NCBI RefSeq assembly: GCF_028473645.1
Contig: NZ_CP097269.1
Span: 4,358,001 to 4,422,000 of the forward strand
Length of the DNA stretch: 64,000 nt
From: Acidovorax sp. GBBC 1281
GTDB lineage: Bacteria > Pseudomonadota > Gammaproteobacteria > Burkholderiales > Burkholderiaceae_C
Reading direction: 5' to 3'
The notes beneath the pieces are model-generated. The model was not told the origin of the DNA and ran no database searches. It saw only the letters and a list, made by a program, of their open reading frames with translations. The first letter of the stretch is position 1, and every line of letters starts with the position of its first letter. A program made the translations under genes and the position numbers. This document shows, piece by piece, positions 46,345-54,405 of this stretch.

Positions 46345-46473
46345 GGCGTGGTCGCTCCTTTGCGGTCTGGCGGAAGGGGGCACACGCGGTTGGGCGGGCG
46401 CAGGGGCGGATTATGCAGCGGGCGGAAAGGCTGCCCCGGCGGCAGTGATGGCCGAGGGCATTCAAAGCAAAAA

Positions 46474-46523
46474 ATGCCTCCAGCGCATATTCCACTAGGG
46501 CATTACGCTATAAATTAAATAGC
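46474..46523 (+). repeat. 50-bp dispersed repeat between rsmD and coaD
   Basis: ATGCCTCCAGCGCATATTCC, then ACTAGGGCATTAC, then GCTATAAATTAAATAGC. Same family and length as 26184-26233 and 28117-28166. It begins one base after the rsmD stop. Confidence 0.85.
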
Positions 46524-46524
46524 A

Positions 46525-47169
46525 TCACTGTTTTTGGAGCAGATGGGCGTGCACGGCGCCGGCCTTCAGATGGCGGTGCACCGCCAGCCCCAGTTCTGCC
46601 AGCGCGGCCTCGTCCCAGGCCTGCGGCGCTTCCAGGTAGATGAACCCCTGGGCCGCAACCGCCTGGGCTGCCGCGGCCAACGCAGGCTCGAACAAGGCGC
46701 CGTCGAACGGCGGGTCCAGAAACACCAGGTGCAGGCTGGCCGGCGCGCAGTGCCGCAGCGCGGCCACGCCATCGCCCCGCTGCACCCGCACCGCCATGGC
46801 CTGCAGGCGCTGCTGCAGCGTGTGCAGTTGCTCGACCAGCGCCGGATCGTTCTCGACCAGCTGCACGGCCGTGGCGCCGCGCGAGGCGGCCTCGAACCCC
46901 AGGGCGCCCGTGCCCGCGAAGGCGTCGAGGCAGCGCCAGCCGGTCAGGTCCTGTCCCAGCCAGTTGAAGAGCGTCTCGCGCACCCGGTCGGGCGTGGGGC
47001 GCAGGCCGGGGCGTTGCGCCACGGGCAGGCGCGTGCGCTTCCATTGCCCGCCGATGATGCGGACCTCGCCCGCGCCTTTCACCGCGGGCGCCTTGGCCGC
47101 AGGCTTCTTCGCGGCGCTCCCCGACCTGGCCGAGGCTGCCGGCGCGGCGCGGCGTGCGGGCCGGTTCAA
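46525..47169 (-). CDS. rsmD: 16S rRNA (guanine(966)-N(2))-methyltransferase
   Basis: SAM-dependent methyltransferase of 214 aa with VRIIGGQWKRTRL, RPTPDRVRETLFNWL, the SAM loop CLDAFAGTGALGFEAASRGA and the catalytic FLDPPFDG. The start is uncertain. TTG 47169 overlaps the upstream peptidase stop (TTGA), suggesting coupling, and gives an Ala/Lys-rich N-terminus of about 35 residues before the conserved domain. Confidence 0.92.
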   Translation of the reverse strand: MNRPARRAAPAASARSGSAAKKPAAKAPAVKGAGEVRIIGGQWKRTRLPVAQRPGLRPTPDRVRETLFNWLGQDLTGWRCLDAFAGTGALGFEAASRGATAVQLVENDPALVEQLHTLQQRLQAMAVRVQRGDGVAALRHCAPASLHLVFLDPPFDGALFEPALAAAAQAVAAQGFIYLEAPQAWDEAALAELGLAVHRHLKAGAVHAHLLQKQ

Positions 47170-48518
47170 GGCTGGCCCCCGACCACCACGGTGACCATGC
47201 GGTCGGGCTGCAGCTTGCGCGCCATGGCGGCGCGCACGTCGGCGGCCGTCAGGGCCTGCACGCGGTCGGTCCAGTGCTCCAGGTAATCCAGCGGCAGGTC
47301 GTTCCACGCGATGTTGACGACGTTGGCCAGCAGCTTGCGGTTGCTGTCGATGCGCAGCGCGAAGCCGCCGATCAGGTTGTCCTTGGCGGCCTTGAGCTGG
47401 GCCTCGGTCGGGCCCTGCGCCACGAAGCGCGCGAGCACGTCGCGCGACACCTTCACGGCCTCGGCGGCCTGGTCGGGGCGGGTCTGCAGCCCGACCAGGA
47501 AGACGCCGGTGTTCAAGCCGGGCGAGAACTGGCTGTACACGCTGTAGCTCAGGCCGCGCTTTTCGCGCACCTCGCTGGTCAGCAGCGAGGTGAAGCCACC
47601 GCCGCCCAGAATGTGGTTGCCCACGAGCAGGGCCAAAAAGTCAGGGTCGCGCCGCGCGAAGCCCGGCTGGCCGATCAGCACATGGGCCTGCGCCGAGGCG
47701 AAGGGAATGTCCTGCTGCACCGGCGCGGCCAGCGCCTGCACTTCGGGCACGGGCGGCAGCGGCTGGCAGGTGGCGGGATCGCGCGCGGGCATCTGCGACA
47801 GCAGCGTGGCCACCAGCGCCTGCGCCTGTGGGCGCGTGACGGCCCCGACGATGCTCACGCGGGCCCGGCACGTCTCGACGTAGCGCCCATGGTAGGCCTG
47901 CATGTCGGCGATCTCGATGCGTCCCAGGGTGTCGGGCGTCGTGCGCTGGCCGTAGGGGTGGGTGCCGTACACCGCGCTGCCGAAGGCCTTGGCCGCGGCC
48001 GTGCCGGGACGGGTTTCGGACTCTTTCAAAGCAGCGGCCCAGCGCGAACGCTCCCGCTGCCAGATGTCCTGCGGAAAGCTCGGCTGGGCCAGTTGCCGGG
48101 CTGCGAGCCGCGCCGCGCGGTCCAGCAGGTCGGGCTCGGTGAGCGATCGCAGCGAAAAGCTCAGGCCGTCGCGGTCGGCCGCGGCCTCGAAGCTCGCGCC
48201 CAGATCGGCCCAGGCTTCGCCGAGCGCGTTTTCGTCCATGGCAGGTTCATCGCCCTGGGCGCGCACGCCCTTGGACGACATGGCCGCCACGGCACTCGCC
48301 AGGCCCGCCTGCGCGGCCGGGTCCCGGCGCGCGCCGGCATCGAAGTCCACCTGCACGTCGACCATCGGAATGGCCGGGCTCTCCACCAGCCAGACGCGGG
48401 CGCCGCTCGGCTCCGTCCAGTGCTGGATGGGCAGCAGCGCCCAGGCGGGGTGGGCCAGGCACAAGGCCCCGGCAAAGGCGAGGCACGCGCGTGCGGCCAT
48501 GCGTTGGAAGGTTTTCAT
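47166..48518 (-). CDS. M16 family peptidase homologue lacking the zinc motif
   Basis: 450 aa with an N-terminal signal peptide (MAARACLAFAGALCLAHPAWA). It has the M16 fold (VDVQVDFDAGARRDP, YGTHPYGQ, VREKRGLSYSVYSQF), but the HxxEH zinc site is absent at the expected place (GLASAVAAMSSKG). This is the usual regulatory or substrate-binding partner of a catalytic M16 subunit, here encoded 23 bp upstream. Both would act in the periplasm as a heterodimer. Confidence 0.92.
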   Translation of the reverse strand: MKTFQRMAARACLAFAGALCLAHPAWALLPIQHWTEPSGARVWLVESPAIPMVDVQVDFDAGARRDPAAQAGLASAVAAMSSKGVRAQGDEPAMDENALGEAWADLGASFEAAADRDGLSFSLRSLTEPDLLDRAARLAARQLAQPSFPQDIWQRERSRWAAALKESETRPGTAAAKAFGSAVYGTHPYGQRTTPDTLGRIEIADMQAYHGRYVETCRARVSIVGAVTRPQAQALVATLLSQMPARDPATCQPLPPVPEVQALAAPVQQDIPFASAQAHVLIGQPGFARRDPDFLALLVGNHILGGGGFTSLLTSEVREKRGLSYSVYSQFSPGLNTGVFLVGLQTRPDQAAEAVKVSRDVLARFVAQGPTEAQLKAAKDNLIGGFALRIDSNRKLLANVVNIAWNDLPLDYLEHWTDRVQALTAADVRAAMARKLQPDRMVTVVVGGQP

Positions 48519-48541
48519 GGGGGGTGTCCTGCGCGTTCTCA

Positions 48542-49996
48542 TCAATGCATCCGCCCGTCGGCGCCGGCTGCGGGGGCGGCGCGCTTGGCGCCAGGGGCCA
48601 TGGGTTGCGGCAGCAGCGTGCCCACGGTGAGCTGGTCGTCGCCGAAGTAGCGGGCCGCCACCGATTGCACCTGGGCGGGCGTCACCGCGCGCAGCAGGGC
48701 GATGAGGCGCGCGTCGGCGTCGGGGGGCAGGCTCTGCACCCAGTTGCTGCCCAGGTCGCTGGCCTGGCTTTGCAGCGAATCGCGCTGGTAGATGGTGGAG
48801 GCCGCCCACTGCGTCTTCACGCGGGCCAGTTCGGCCTCGCTCACGCCTTCGCGGGCGATGCGGGCGACCTCGGCGCGCAGGGCGTCCTCGACCTGCTGCG
48901 GGGTCTTGCCGGGGGCCGGCACGCCGGTCAGCAGGAACACGCTGGGGCCGCGGCCCACGACGGAGGCGGAGCTGTCCGAGCTGTCGGCCACACGGTCGGA
49001 GCCTTGGCTCAAGGCGCGCTCCAGGCGCGCACCGTCGTAGCCGCTGAGCACGGCCGACAGCACCAGCAGCGACAACGCATCGCGGTCGCTATCGGCCATG
49101 TTCTCCAGGCGCGTGATGCTCGGCGCGCGGAACGCCAGGGCCACATAGGCCTGCTCGGCCGGCGCCTTGTAGGCGATGCGGCGGATGCCCTGCTGCACGG
49201 GCTCCACGCGCGGCTTGCGGGCCGGCACGGCGCGCACGGGAATGCGGCCGTAGTACTTTTCCGCCAGCACGCGGACCTTGTCGGGGTCCACGTCGCCGGC
49301 CACCACGACGACCGCGTTGGCCGGCACGTACCACTGGCGATGAAAGGCGCGCACGTCGTCGGCGGTCATGGCATCGAGATCGCTCATCCAGCCGACGACG
49401 GGCCGGCGGTAGGGCGAGGCGATGAACGTGGCGGCATAGAGCTGCTCGATGAGCGCGGCCCGGGGCTGGTCTTCGGTGCGCATGCGGCGCTCTTCCTTGA
49501 CCACCTCGATCTCGCGCTTGAACTCGGCATCAGGCCACTGGTTGTTGGCGAAGCGGTCGGCTTCGAGCTTCATCACGTCTTCCAGCCGGTTCGCGGGAAT
49601 CTGCTGGTAGTAGCCGGTGTAGTCGCGGCTGGTGAAGGCGTTTTCCTGCCCGCCCAGCGCAGCCACGCGGCGCGAGAACTCGCCCGGCGGCACGGTCTTG
49701 GAGCCCTTGAACATCATGTGCTCCAGCGCGTGGGCCACGCCGGAGGTGCCGTCCACCTCGTCCATCGCGCCGACCCGCAACCAGACCATGTGCACCGCCG
49801 TGGGCGCCCGGCGATCGGGCTGCACGAGCAGCTGCATGCCGTTCTTCAAGGTGAATTGCCGAACCCCCGTGGACGGCGGGCGCTGCGCCTGCGTGTCCTG
49901 GGCCGAGGGAGGAAGGGGGGTGGGAGCGGACGGCGGGGTTTGGGCCCCGGCATGCACGCAGGCCAGCAGGCCCAGAAGGGTGATAGCGCGTTTCAT
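48542..49996 (-). CDS. M16 family zinc metallopeptidase, catalytic subunit
   Basis: 484 aa with a signal peptide (KRAITLLGLLACVHAGAQ). The inverted zinc motif HALEH (His89, Glu92, His93) is in SGVAHALEHMMFKG, with EIEVVKEERRMR carrying the third ligand Glu. It pairs with the non-catalytic homologue downstream. It is divergent from ftsY with only 29 bp between start codons. Confidence 0.94.
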   Translation of the reverse strand: MKRAITLLGLLACVHAGAQTPPSAPTPLPPSAQDTQAQRPPSTGVRQFTLKNGMQLLVQPDRRAPTAVHMVWLRVGAMDEVDGTSGVAHALEHMMFKGSKTVPPGEFSRRVAALGGQENAFTSRDYTGYYQQIPANRLEDVMKLEADRFANNQWPDAEFKREIEVVKEERRMRTEDQPRAALIEQLYAATFIASPYRRPVVGWMSDLDAMTADDVRAFHRQWYVPANAVVVVAGDVDPDKVRVLAEKYYGRIPVRAVPARKPRVEPVQQGIRRIAYKAPAEQAYVALAFRAPSITRLENMADSDRDALSLLVLSAVLSGYDGARLERALSQGSDRVADSSDSSASVVGRGPSVFLLTGVPAPGKTPQQVEDALRAEVARIAREGVSEAELARVKTQWAASTIYQRDSLQSQASDLGSNWVQSLPPDADARLIALLRAVTPAQVQSVAARYFGDDQLTVGTLLPQPMAPGAKRAAPAAGADGRMH

Positions 49997-50025
49997 AGAA
50001 TGGATGCGATTCTAAGAACCCTCCA

Positions 50026-51447
50026 ATGTTCAGTTTTTTCAAGAAAAAGCCCGCCGCCCCCACCGAGCCGCAAGCCCCCCATCCCGCGGAGGCTGCGCCA
50101 GCGGTTTCCGTGCCTGCAACGCCTGCCGCCGACGCGCTCTCGCCGCCCTCTGCAGCCCCTTCGAGTGCCCCTGCGGCCTCCGGGGGCTTCGGGTGGCTGA
50201 AGAACCCGTTCGCGAAGGCGCCGGTGGAGGTGCCGGTGGCGGCGCCGCCCGTCGTTCCGGTGCAGCCGCCAGCCCCGGTCGCGGCGCCTGCGGCACCCGT
50301 GGCACCCACGGCACCCGCACCGGCTGCGGTTCCGCCCCCCTCTCCCGCACCCATCACGCACCCCGTGGCGGCCCCTGTGATGGCACCTGTGCCGGCCCCT
50401 GCGGTACCCACGGTGCCCCGGGCTCCCGCGCCTGTTTCCACGCCTGTCGTGCCGCCGGTGCCTGCCCCGGTGGCGGCGCCCGCCGTGCCGGTCCCACCAC
50501 CGGCGATGCCCACCCCGTCCGCACCGCCCGTGCAGCCCGCGCCCGCCGAGCGCAAGGGCTGGATGGACCGCCTGAAGAACGGCCTGCGCAAGACCGGCAG
50601 CAGCATCGCCACGGTCTTCACCGGCACCCAGATCAACGACGCGCTGTACGAAGAGCTGGAAGAGGCCCTGCTGATGGCCGACACCGGCGTGAAGGCCACG
50701 CAGCACCTGCTGGACGACCTCAAGCGCCGCGTCAAGGACACCAAGACCACCGATCCGGCCGCCGTGAAGGCCCTGCTGGCCGAGGCCCTGGCCGACCTGC
50801 TGCGGCCGCTGGAGAAATCGCTGGTCATCGGCCGCTACACGCCCACCGTGATCATGGTGGCGGGGGTCAACGGCGCGGGCAAGACGACTTCCATCGGCAA
50901 GCTGACCAAGCACCTGGCCAATGAGGGCGCAGCGGTTCTGCTGGCCGCGGCCGACACCTTCCGGGCGGCGGCGCGCGAGCAGCTCGGCGTCTGGGCCGAC
51001 CGCAACACGGTCGAGATCGTGAGCCAGGACGGCGGCGATCCTGCGGCGGTGAGCTTCGACGCCGTCACCGCCGGCAAGGCGCGCGGCAAGGACGTGGTGC
51101 TGGTCGATACCGCCGGGCGTCTGCCGACGCAGCTGCACCTGATGCAGGAGCTGCAGAAGATCAAGCGCGTGGTCACCAAGGCGGATGCGACGGCGCCGCA
51201 CGAGGTACTGCTGGTGATCGACGGCAACACGGGACAGAACGCACTGGCCCAGGTGCGATCCTTCGACGATGCGCTGCAGCTGACCGGCCTCATCGTGACC
51301 AAACTCGACGGCACGGCCAAGGGCGGCGTGCTGGCTGCCATCGCGCAGGAACGCCCCATTCCGGTGTACTTCATCGGCGTGGGCGAGAAGCTGGAAGACC
51401 TGGAAACCTTCAACGCCAAGGAATTCTCGCAAGCTTTGCTGACTTGA
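50026..51447 (+). CDS. ftsY: Signal recognition particle receptor FtsY
   Basis: SRP-receptor GTPase, 473 aa. The N-terminal A region (to about 180) is unusually rich in Pro, Ala and Val rather than acidic. The N and G domains follow: LYEELEEALLMADTGVKAT, G1 GVNGAGKTTSIGKL, DTFRAAAREQL, DTAGRLPTQ, TKLDGTAKGG and IGVGEKLEDLETF. It delivers SRP-nascent chain complexes to the translocon. The A region's composition resembles Burkholderiales homologues and may still interact with lipids. Confidence 0.96.
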   Translation: MFSFFKKKPAAPTEPQAPHPAEAAPAVSVPATPAADALSPPSAAPSSAPAASGGFGWLKNPFAKAPVEVPVAAPPVVPVQPPAPVAAPAAPVAPTAPAPAAVPPPSPAPITHPVAAPVMAPVPAPAVPTVPRAPAPVSTPVVPPVPAPVAAPAVPVPPPAMPTPSAPPVQPAPAERKGWMDRLKNGLRKTGSSIATVFTGTQINDALYEELEEALLMADTGVKATQHLLDDLKRRVKDTKTTDPAAVKALLAEALADLLRPLEKSLVIGRYTPTVIMVAGVNGAGKTTSIGKLTKHLANEGAAVLLAAADTFRAAAREQLGVWADRNTVEIVSQDGGDPAAVSFDAVTAGKARGKDVVLVDTAGRLPTQLHLMQELQKIKRVVTKADATAPHEVLLVIDGNTGQNALAQVRSFDDALQLTGLIVTKLDGTAKGGVLAAIAQERPIPVYFIGVGEKLEDLETFNAKEFSQALLT

Positions 51448-51567
51448 CCGACCGGCGAACGGAGTCCGAAGCCCCCCTGCCACGTGTGCCGGGGGCTGGG
51501 CGACCGGGACGGATTGGTGCCATCCGGTGAATTGATTGTTCACAAAACGAAGTTTTTGGATTTTTTC

Positions 51568-51584
51568 GCTACCAATTCAATAGC
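51568..51584. repeat. 17-bp palindromic element upstream of rpoH
   Basis: GCTACCAATTCAATAGC, the 17-bp family, 89 bp before the CIRCE operator. The rest of 51448-51672 shows no gene. Confidence 0.6.
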
Positions 51585-51672
51585 GCCACACCCTTTGAAT
51601 TGCTGCGCTGACGCCCTTTTTTCCGACAATAACGCGTCTCCCACGTCCTACGCCGGCGCGGGAACTAGTCCC

Positions 51673-51699
51673 TTAGCACTCCCTCATATGGAGTGCTAA
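51673..51699 (+). promoter_or_regulatory. CIRCE operator (HrcA site) at rpoH
   Basis: TTAGCACTC (51673-51681), nine bases, GAGTGCTAA (51691-51699): a perfect match to the CIRCE consensus TTAGCACTC-N9-GAGTGCTAA, ending one base before ATG 51701. The second arm also contains the GGAG that would be the ribosome site of that start codon. HrcA repressor bound here would shut off rpoH at normal temperature. Confidence 0.95.
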
Positions 51700-51700
51700 C

Positions 51701-52672
51701 ATGAATGTCATGGAAGAAAGGATCTCTGGAATGACGCTTCAATCTGGAACCGCAGCCACCGCTCTGGCTCCCGCCAATCCTTGGGCGCTCATCCCCCCCT
51801 TGGGCAATCTGGACGCCTACATCTCGGCGGTGAACCGCCTTCCGCTGCTCACGGCGGAAGAAGAGCGCACATACGCGCGCCAGCTCAAGGACAACAACGA
51901 CGTGGATGCCGCCGGCCGTATGGTGATGTCGCACCTGCGCCTGGTGGTCTCGATCGCCCGCCAATACCTCGGCTACGGCCTGCCGCACGGCGACCTGATC
52001 CAGGAAGGCAACGTGGGCCTGATGAAGGCCGTCAAGCGTTTCGACCCCGATCAGAACGTGCGCCTGGTGAGCTACGCCATGCACTGGATCAAGGCCGAGA
52101 TTCACGAGTACATCCTGAAGAACTGGCGCATGGTCAAGGTGGCCACGACGAAGTCGCAGCGCAAGCTGTTCTTCAACCTGCGCTCGATGAAGCAGGGCTT
52201 CAAGGCCGATGCGGCCGCCGCCGATGCAGCCACCCACCGCGACACGCTCTCCGAGCGCGAAATCGATGCAGTGGCGCAGCACCTCAACGTCAAGCGCGAA
52301 GAGGTCATCGAGATGGAAACCCGCCTGTCGGGCGGCGACGTGATGCTGGACCCCTCGCCCTCCGATGACGGCGAACAGGCTTACGGCCCCATCGCCTACT
52401 TGGCCGATGGTGCCCACGAGCCCACCGCCATGATCGAATCGCGCCAGCGCGATGCCCTGGCCACCGACGGCATCGCCGCCGCCCTCTCGGGCCTGGACGA
52501 TCGCAGCCGCCGCATCGTGGAAGAGCGTTGGCTCAAGGTGAACGACGACGGCTCCGGCGGCATGACGCTGCACGAACTGGCCGCCGTGTACGGCGTGAGC
52601 GCCGAACGCATCCGCCAGATCGAAGTGGCCGCGATGAAGAAGATGAAAAAGGCCCTGGTCGAGTACGCCTGA
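51701..52672 (+). CDS. rpoH: RNA polymerase sigma-32 (heat-shock) factor
   Basis: Alternative sigma factor for heat-shock promoters, 323 aa from ATG 51701. Region 2 has SHLRLVVSIARQYLGYGLPHGDLIQEGN and FDPDQNVRLVSYAMHWIKAE, the sigma-32-specific RpoH box is TTKSQRKLFFNLR, and region 4 has LHELAAVYGVSAERIRQIE. ATG 51731 (MTLQSG, with AAGGAT upstream) is a credible alternative start; it would leave the CIRCE operator in the leader. It ends before a strong terminator. Confidence 0.95.
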   Translation: MNVMEERISGMTLQSGTAATALAPANPWALIPPLGNLDAYISAVNRLPLLTAEEERTYARQLKDNNDVDAAGRMVMSHLRLVVSIARQYLGYGLPHGDLIQEGNVGLMKAVKRFDPDQNVRLVSYAMHWIKAEIHEYILKNWRMVKVATTKSQRKLFFNLRSMKQGFKADAAAADAATHRDTLSEREIDAVAQHLNVKREEVIEMETRLSGGDVMLDPSPSDDGEQAYGPIAYLADGAHEPTAMIESRQRDALATDGIAAALSGLDDRSRRIVEERWLKVNDDGSGGMTLHELAAVYGVSAERIRQIEVAAMKKMKKALVEYA

Positions 52673-52720
52673 CCGGCTGGCCACCCGCCTTCGCGGGCGG
52701 CCGGCATGGCGATAATCCCG

Positions 52721-52755
52721 AGCGCGCAATCCCCTGCGGATTGCGCGCTTTTTTC
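52721..52755 (+). terminator. Terminator after rpoH
   Basis: AGCGCGCAAT, loop CCCCTGCGG, ATTGCGCGCT, then six T residues. Confidence 0.94.
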
Positions 52756-52804
52756 ATGGGGGCGCCGCCTGCCGGTGCTCCCAATCTCCAAGGACACGAC
52801 CCCC

Positions 52805-53821
52805 ATGACTTTTCCTGCCGTTCGACGCCGCACGCTGATGGTGGCCCTTTCGCTCGCTGGCGCTCTGGGCACGGCCACCGCCCAATCGGCGCCCGGCGCA
52901 CTGGCGACGCCGGGGTGGCCGAGCAAGCCGCTGCGCATCATCGTGGGCTTTCCGCCGGGATCGTCGCCCGACCTGACGGCGCGCACGTTCTCCGAGCCGC
53001 TGGCGCAGGCACTCGGCCATCCGGTGATCGTGGAAAACAAGGTGGGCGCGGGCGGCAACATCGGCGCAGATGCGGTGGCCAAGGCGACCGACGGCCACAC
53101 CATCGGCCTGTTCATCAACGGCAACCTGACGATCGCCAAGCTGCTCAACCCGGCCGTGCCCTACGACCCGCAGAAGGACCTCGCGCCGCTGAGCCTGGTG
53201 GGCACCTCGCCGCTGGTGCTGACCGCCCCGGCCTCACAGCCGGACGTGCCGGCCCATGCCGATGCGCGCGCGTTTCTCGCAGCGGCGCGGCAGGCCGGCA
53301 GCCGCTGGAGCTACGGCACGCCGGGCGTGGGAACGGTAGGCCACCTGGGGACGGAACTGCTCAAGGCCCGCGCCGGCATCGCACCGGTGCACGTGCCCTA
53401 CCCCGGCTACCCGCAGGTGGCCACGGGCATGCTGGGCGGACAGCTGCAGATGGCGCTGCTCCCGCCTGCGCTCGCCCTGTCGCAGGAACGCACGGGCAAG
53501 CTGCGCCTCATCGGCGTCACCTCGGCCGGTCGCAGCACGCTCGTGCCCGGCGTGCCTAGCCTGGCGGAGGCCGGCGTGCCGGACCTGAACCTGGAGATCT
53601 GGAACGCATTCGCCGCACCGGCCACCATGCCCGCTGCGGTGCAGGCGCGGCTGTCGGCGCTGATCGCCGACATCGCCCGCAGCCCCGACGTGCGGGCCAA
53701 GCTGTTCCAGCAAGGCTGGCAGGTGGCCGGAACCTCGCCCCAGGGGCTGGCGAACCGCATCCAGGCGGACACCGCGCTCATGGCCCGCGTGATCCGCACG
53801 CAAGGCATCCGGGCCGACTGA
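52805..53821 (+). CDS. Bug-family tripartite tricarboxylate transporter substrate-binding protein
   Basis: Periplasmic solute receptor of 338 aa. It has a twin-arginine-like or Sec signal (RRRTLMVALSLAGALGTATAQ), then the Bug pattern WPSKPLRIIVGFPPGSSPDLTAR, VENKVGAGGNIGADAVAKA, YGTPGVGTVGHLGTELLK, VPYPGYPQVATGMLGGQLQM and VPSLAEAGVPDL. The TctA/TctB membrane subunits are absent, as is common for orphan Bug genes in this order. The ligand is unknown. Confidence 0.92.
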   Translation: MTFPAVRRRTLMVALSLAGALGTATAQSAPGALATPGWPSKPLRIIVGFPPGSSPDLTARTFSEPLAQALGHPVIVENKVGAGGNIGADAVAKATDGHTIGLFINGNLTIAKLLNPAVPYDPQKDLAPLSLVGTSPLVLTAPASQPDVPAHADARAFLAAARQAGSRWSYGTPGVGTVGHLGTELLKARAGIAPVHVPYPGYPQVATGMLGGQLQMALLPPALALSQERTGKLRLIGVTSAGRSTLVPGVPSLAEAGVPDLNLEIWNAFAAPATMPAAVQARLSALIADIARSPDVRAKLFQQGWQVAGTSPQGLANRIQADTALMARVIRTQGIRAD

Positions 53822-53930
53822 CGCCCTGCCCGGTGGGCAGCGCTCGCGCCTCCACCGATGTTGATGCAGATCATGCCCCGCGGGGCCCGTGGCCGGCAGA
53901 CTGGCGCCTTCGTGATTTCCAAGGCATGCC

Positions 53931-54311
53931 ATGCAGCCCTTTCGCATCCTCGTCATCGGTGCCGGCCACACCGGCACCCCATTGCTGCAGCAGTTGCTGG
54001 CAGCGCCGTTCGTCTCCGTGCTCGGGGTGGCGGACCTGGACCTCTCCCTGCCCAGCATCGAGCTGGCGCGCAGCCACGGCGTGCCCGTAACGTCCGATTT
54101 CATGGGATTGCTGGCGGCGCACGGCAGCGCCGCGGACATCGTGATCGATGTCACGGGCCAGCCGGCGGTGCGTGACGCGCTGCGCCGGCACATGGTGGAC
54201 ACGGGCAACCAGCAGACGGTCATCCTGCACGAGACCATCGCGCTTTTGCTGATGTCGCTGTCGGCCGGCCAGCGCATCGAAAGCCGCCACGGCGAACTGG
54301 CCTACGCCTGA
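53931..54311 (+). CDS. Small NAD(P)-binding Rossmann-fold protein
   Basis: 126 aa with the dinucleotide loop VIGAGHTGTPLLQQL, the strand-2 acidic end VADLDLS, and IVIDVTGQPAVRDAL. It resembles only the N-terminal NAD domain of homoserine/aspartate dehydrogenases or Gfo/Idh proteins; no catalytic domain follows. It may be a redox-sensing or regulatory protein. It ends 94 bp before the FNR-type gene. Confidence 0.7.
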   Translation: MQPFRILVIGAGHTGTPLLQQLLAAPFVSVLGVADLDLSLPSIELARSHGVPVTSDFMGLLAAHGSAADIVIDVTGQPAVRDALRRHMVDTGNQQTVILHETIALLLMSLSAGQRIESRHGELAYA

Positions 54312-54350
54312 GCAGCCGGCCCGCTCCGTCCGTCACCATCGCAAGCAATT

Positions 54351-54367
54351 GCTATTATTTTTATAGC
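54351..54367. repeat. 17-bp palindromic element upstream of the FNR-type gene
   Basis: GCTATTATTTTTATAGC, a member of the 17-bp family, 38 bp before GTG 54406. It could overlap the promoter. Confidence 0.65.
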
Positions 54368-54405
54368 GATATGCCGGGAGAAATCATGCCCTGGAGGCCG
54401 TTTTC

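Noticed and set aside
52683..52702. Second terminator after rpoH (CCGCCTTCGCGGGCGG)
   Set aside because: A small hairpin without a T run; the hairpin at 52721-52755 is the convincing terminator.
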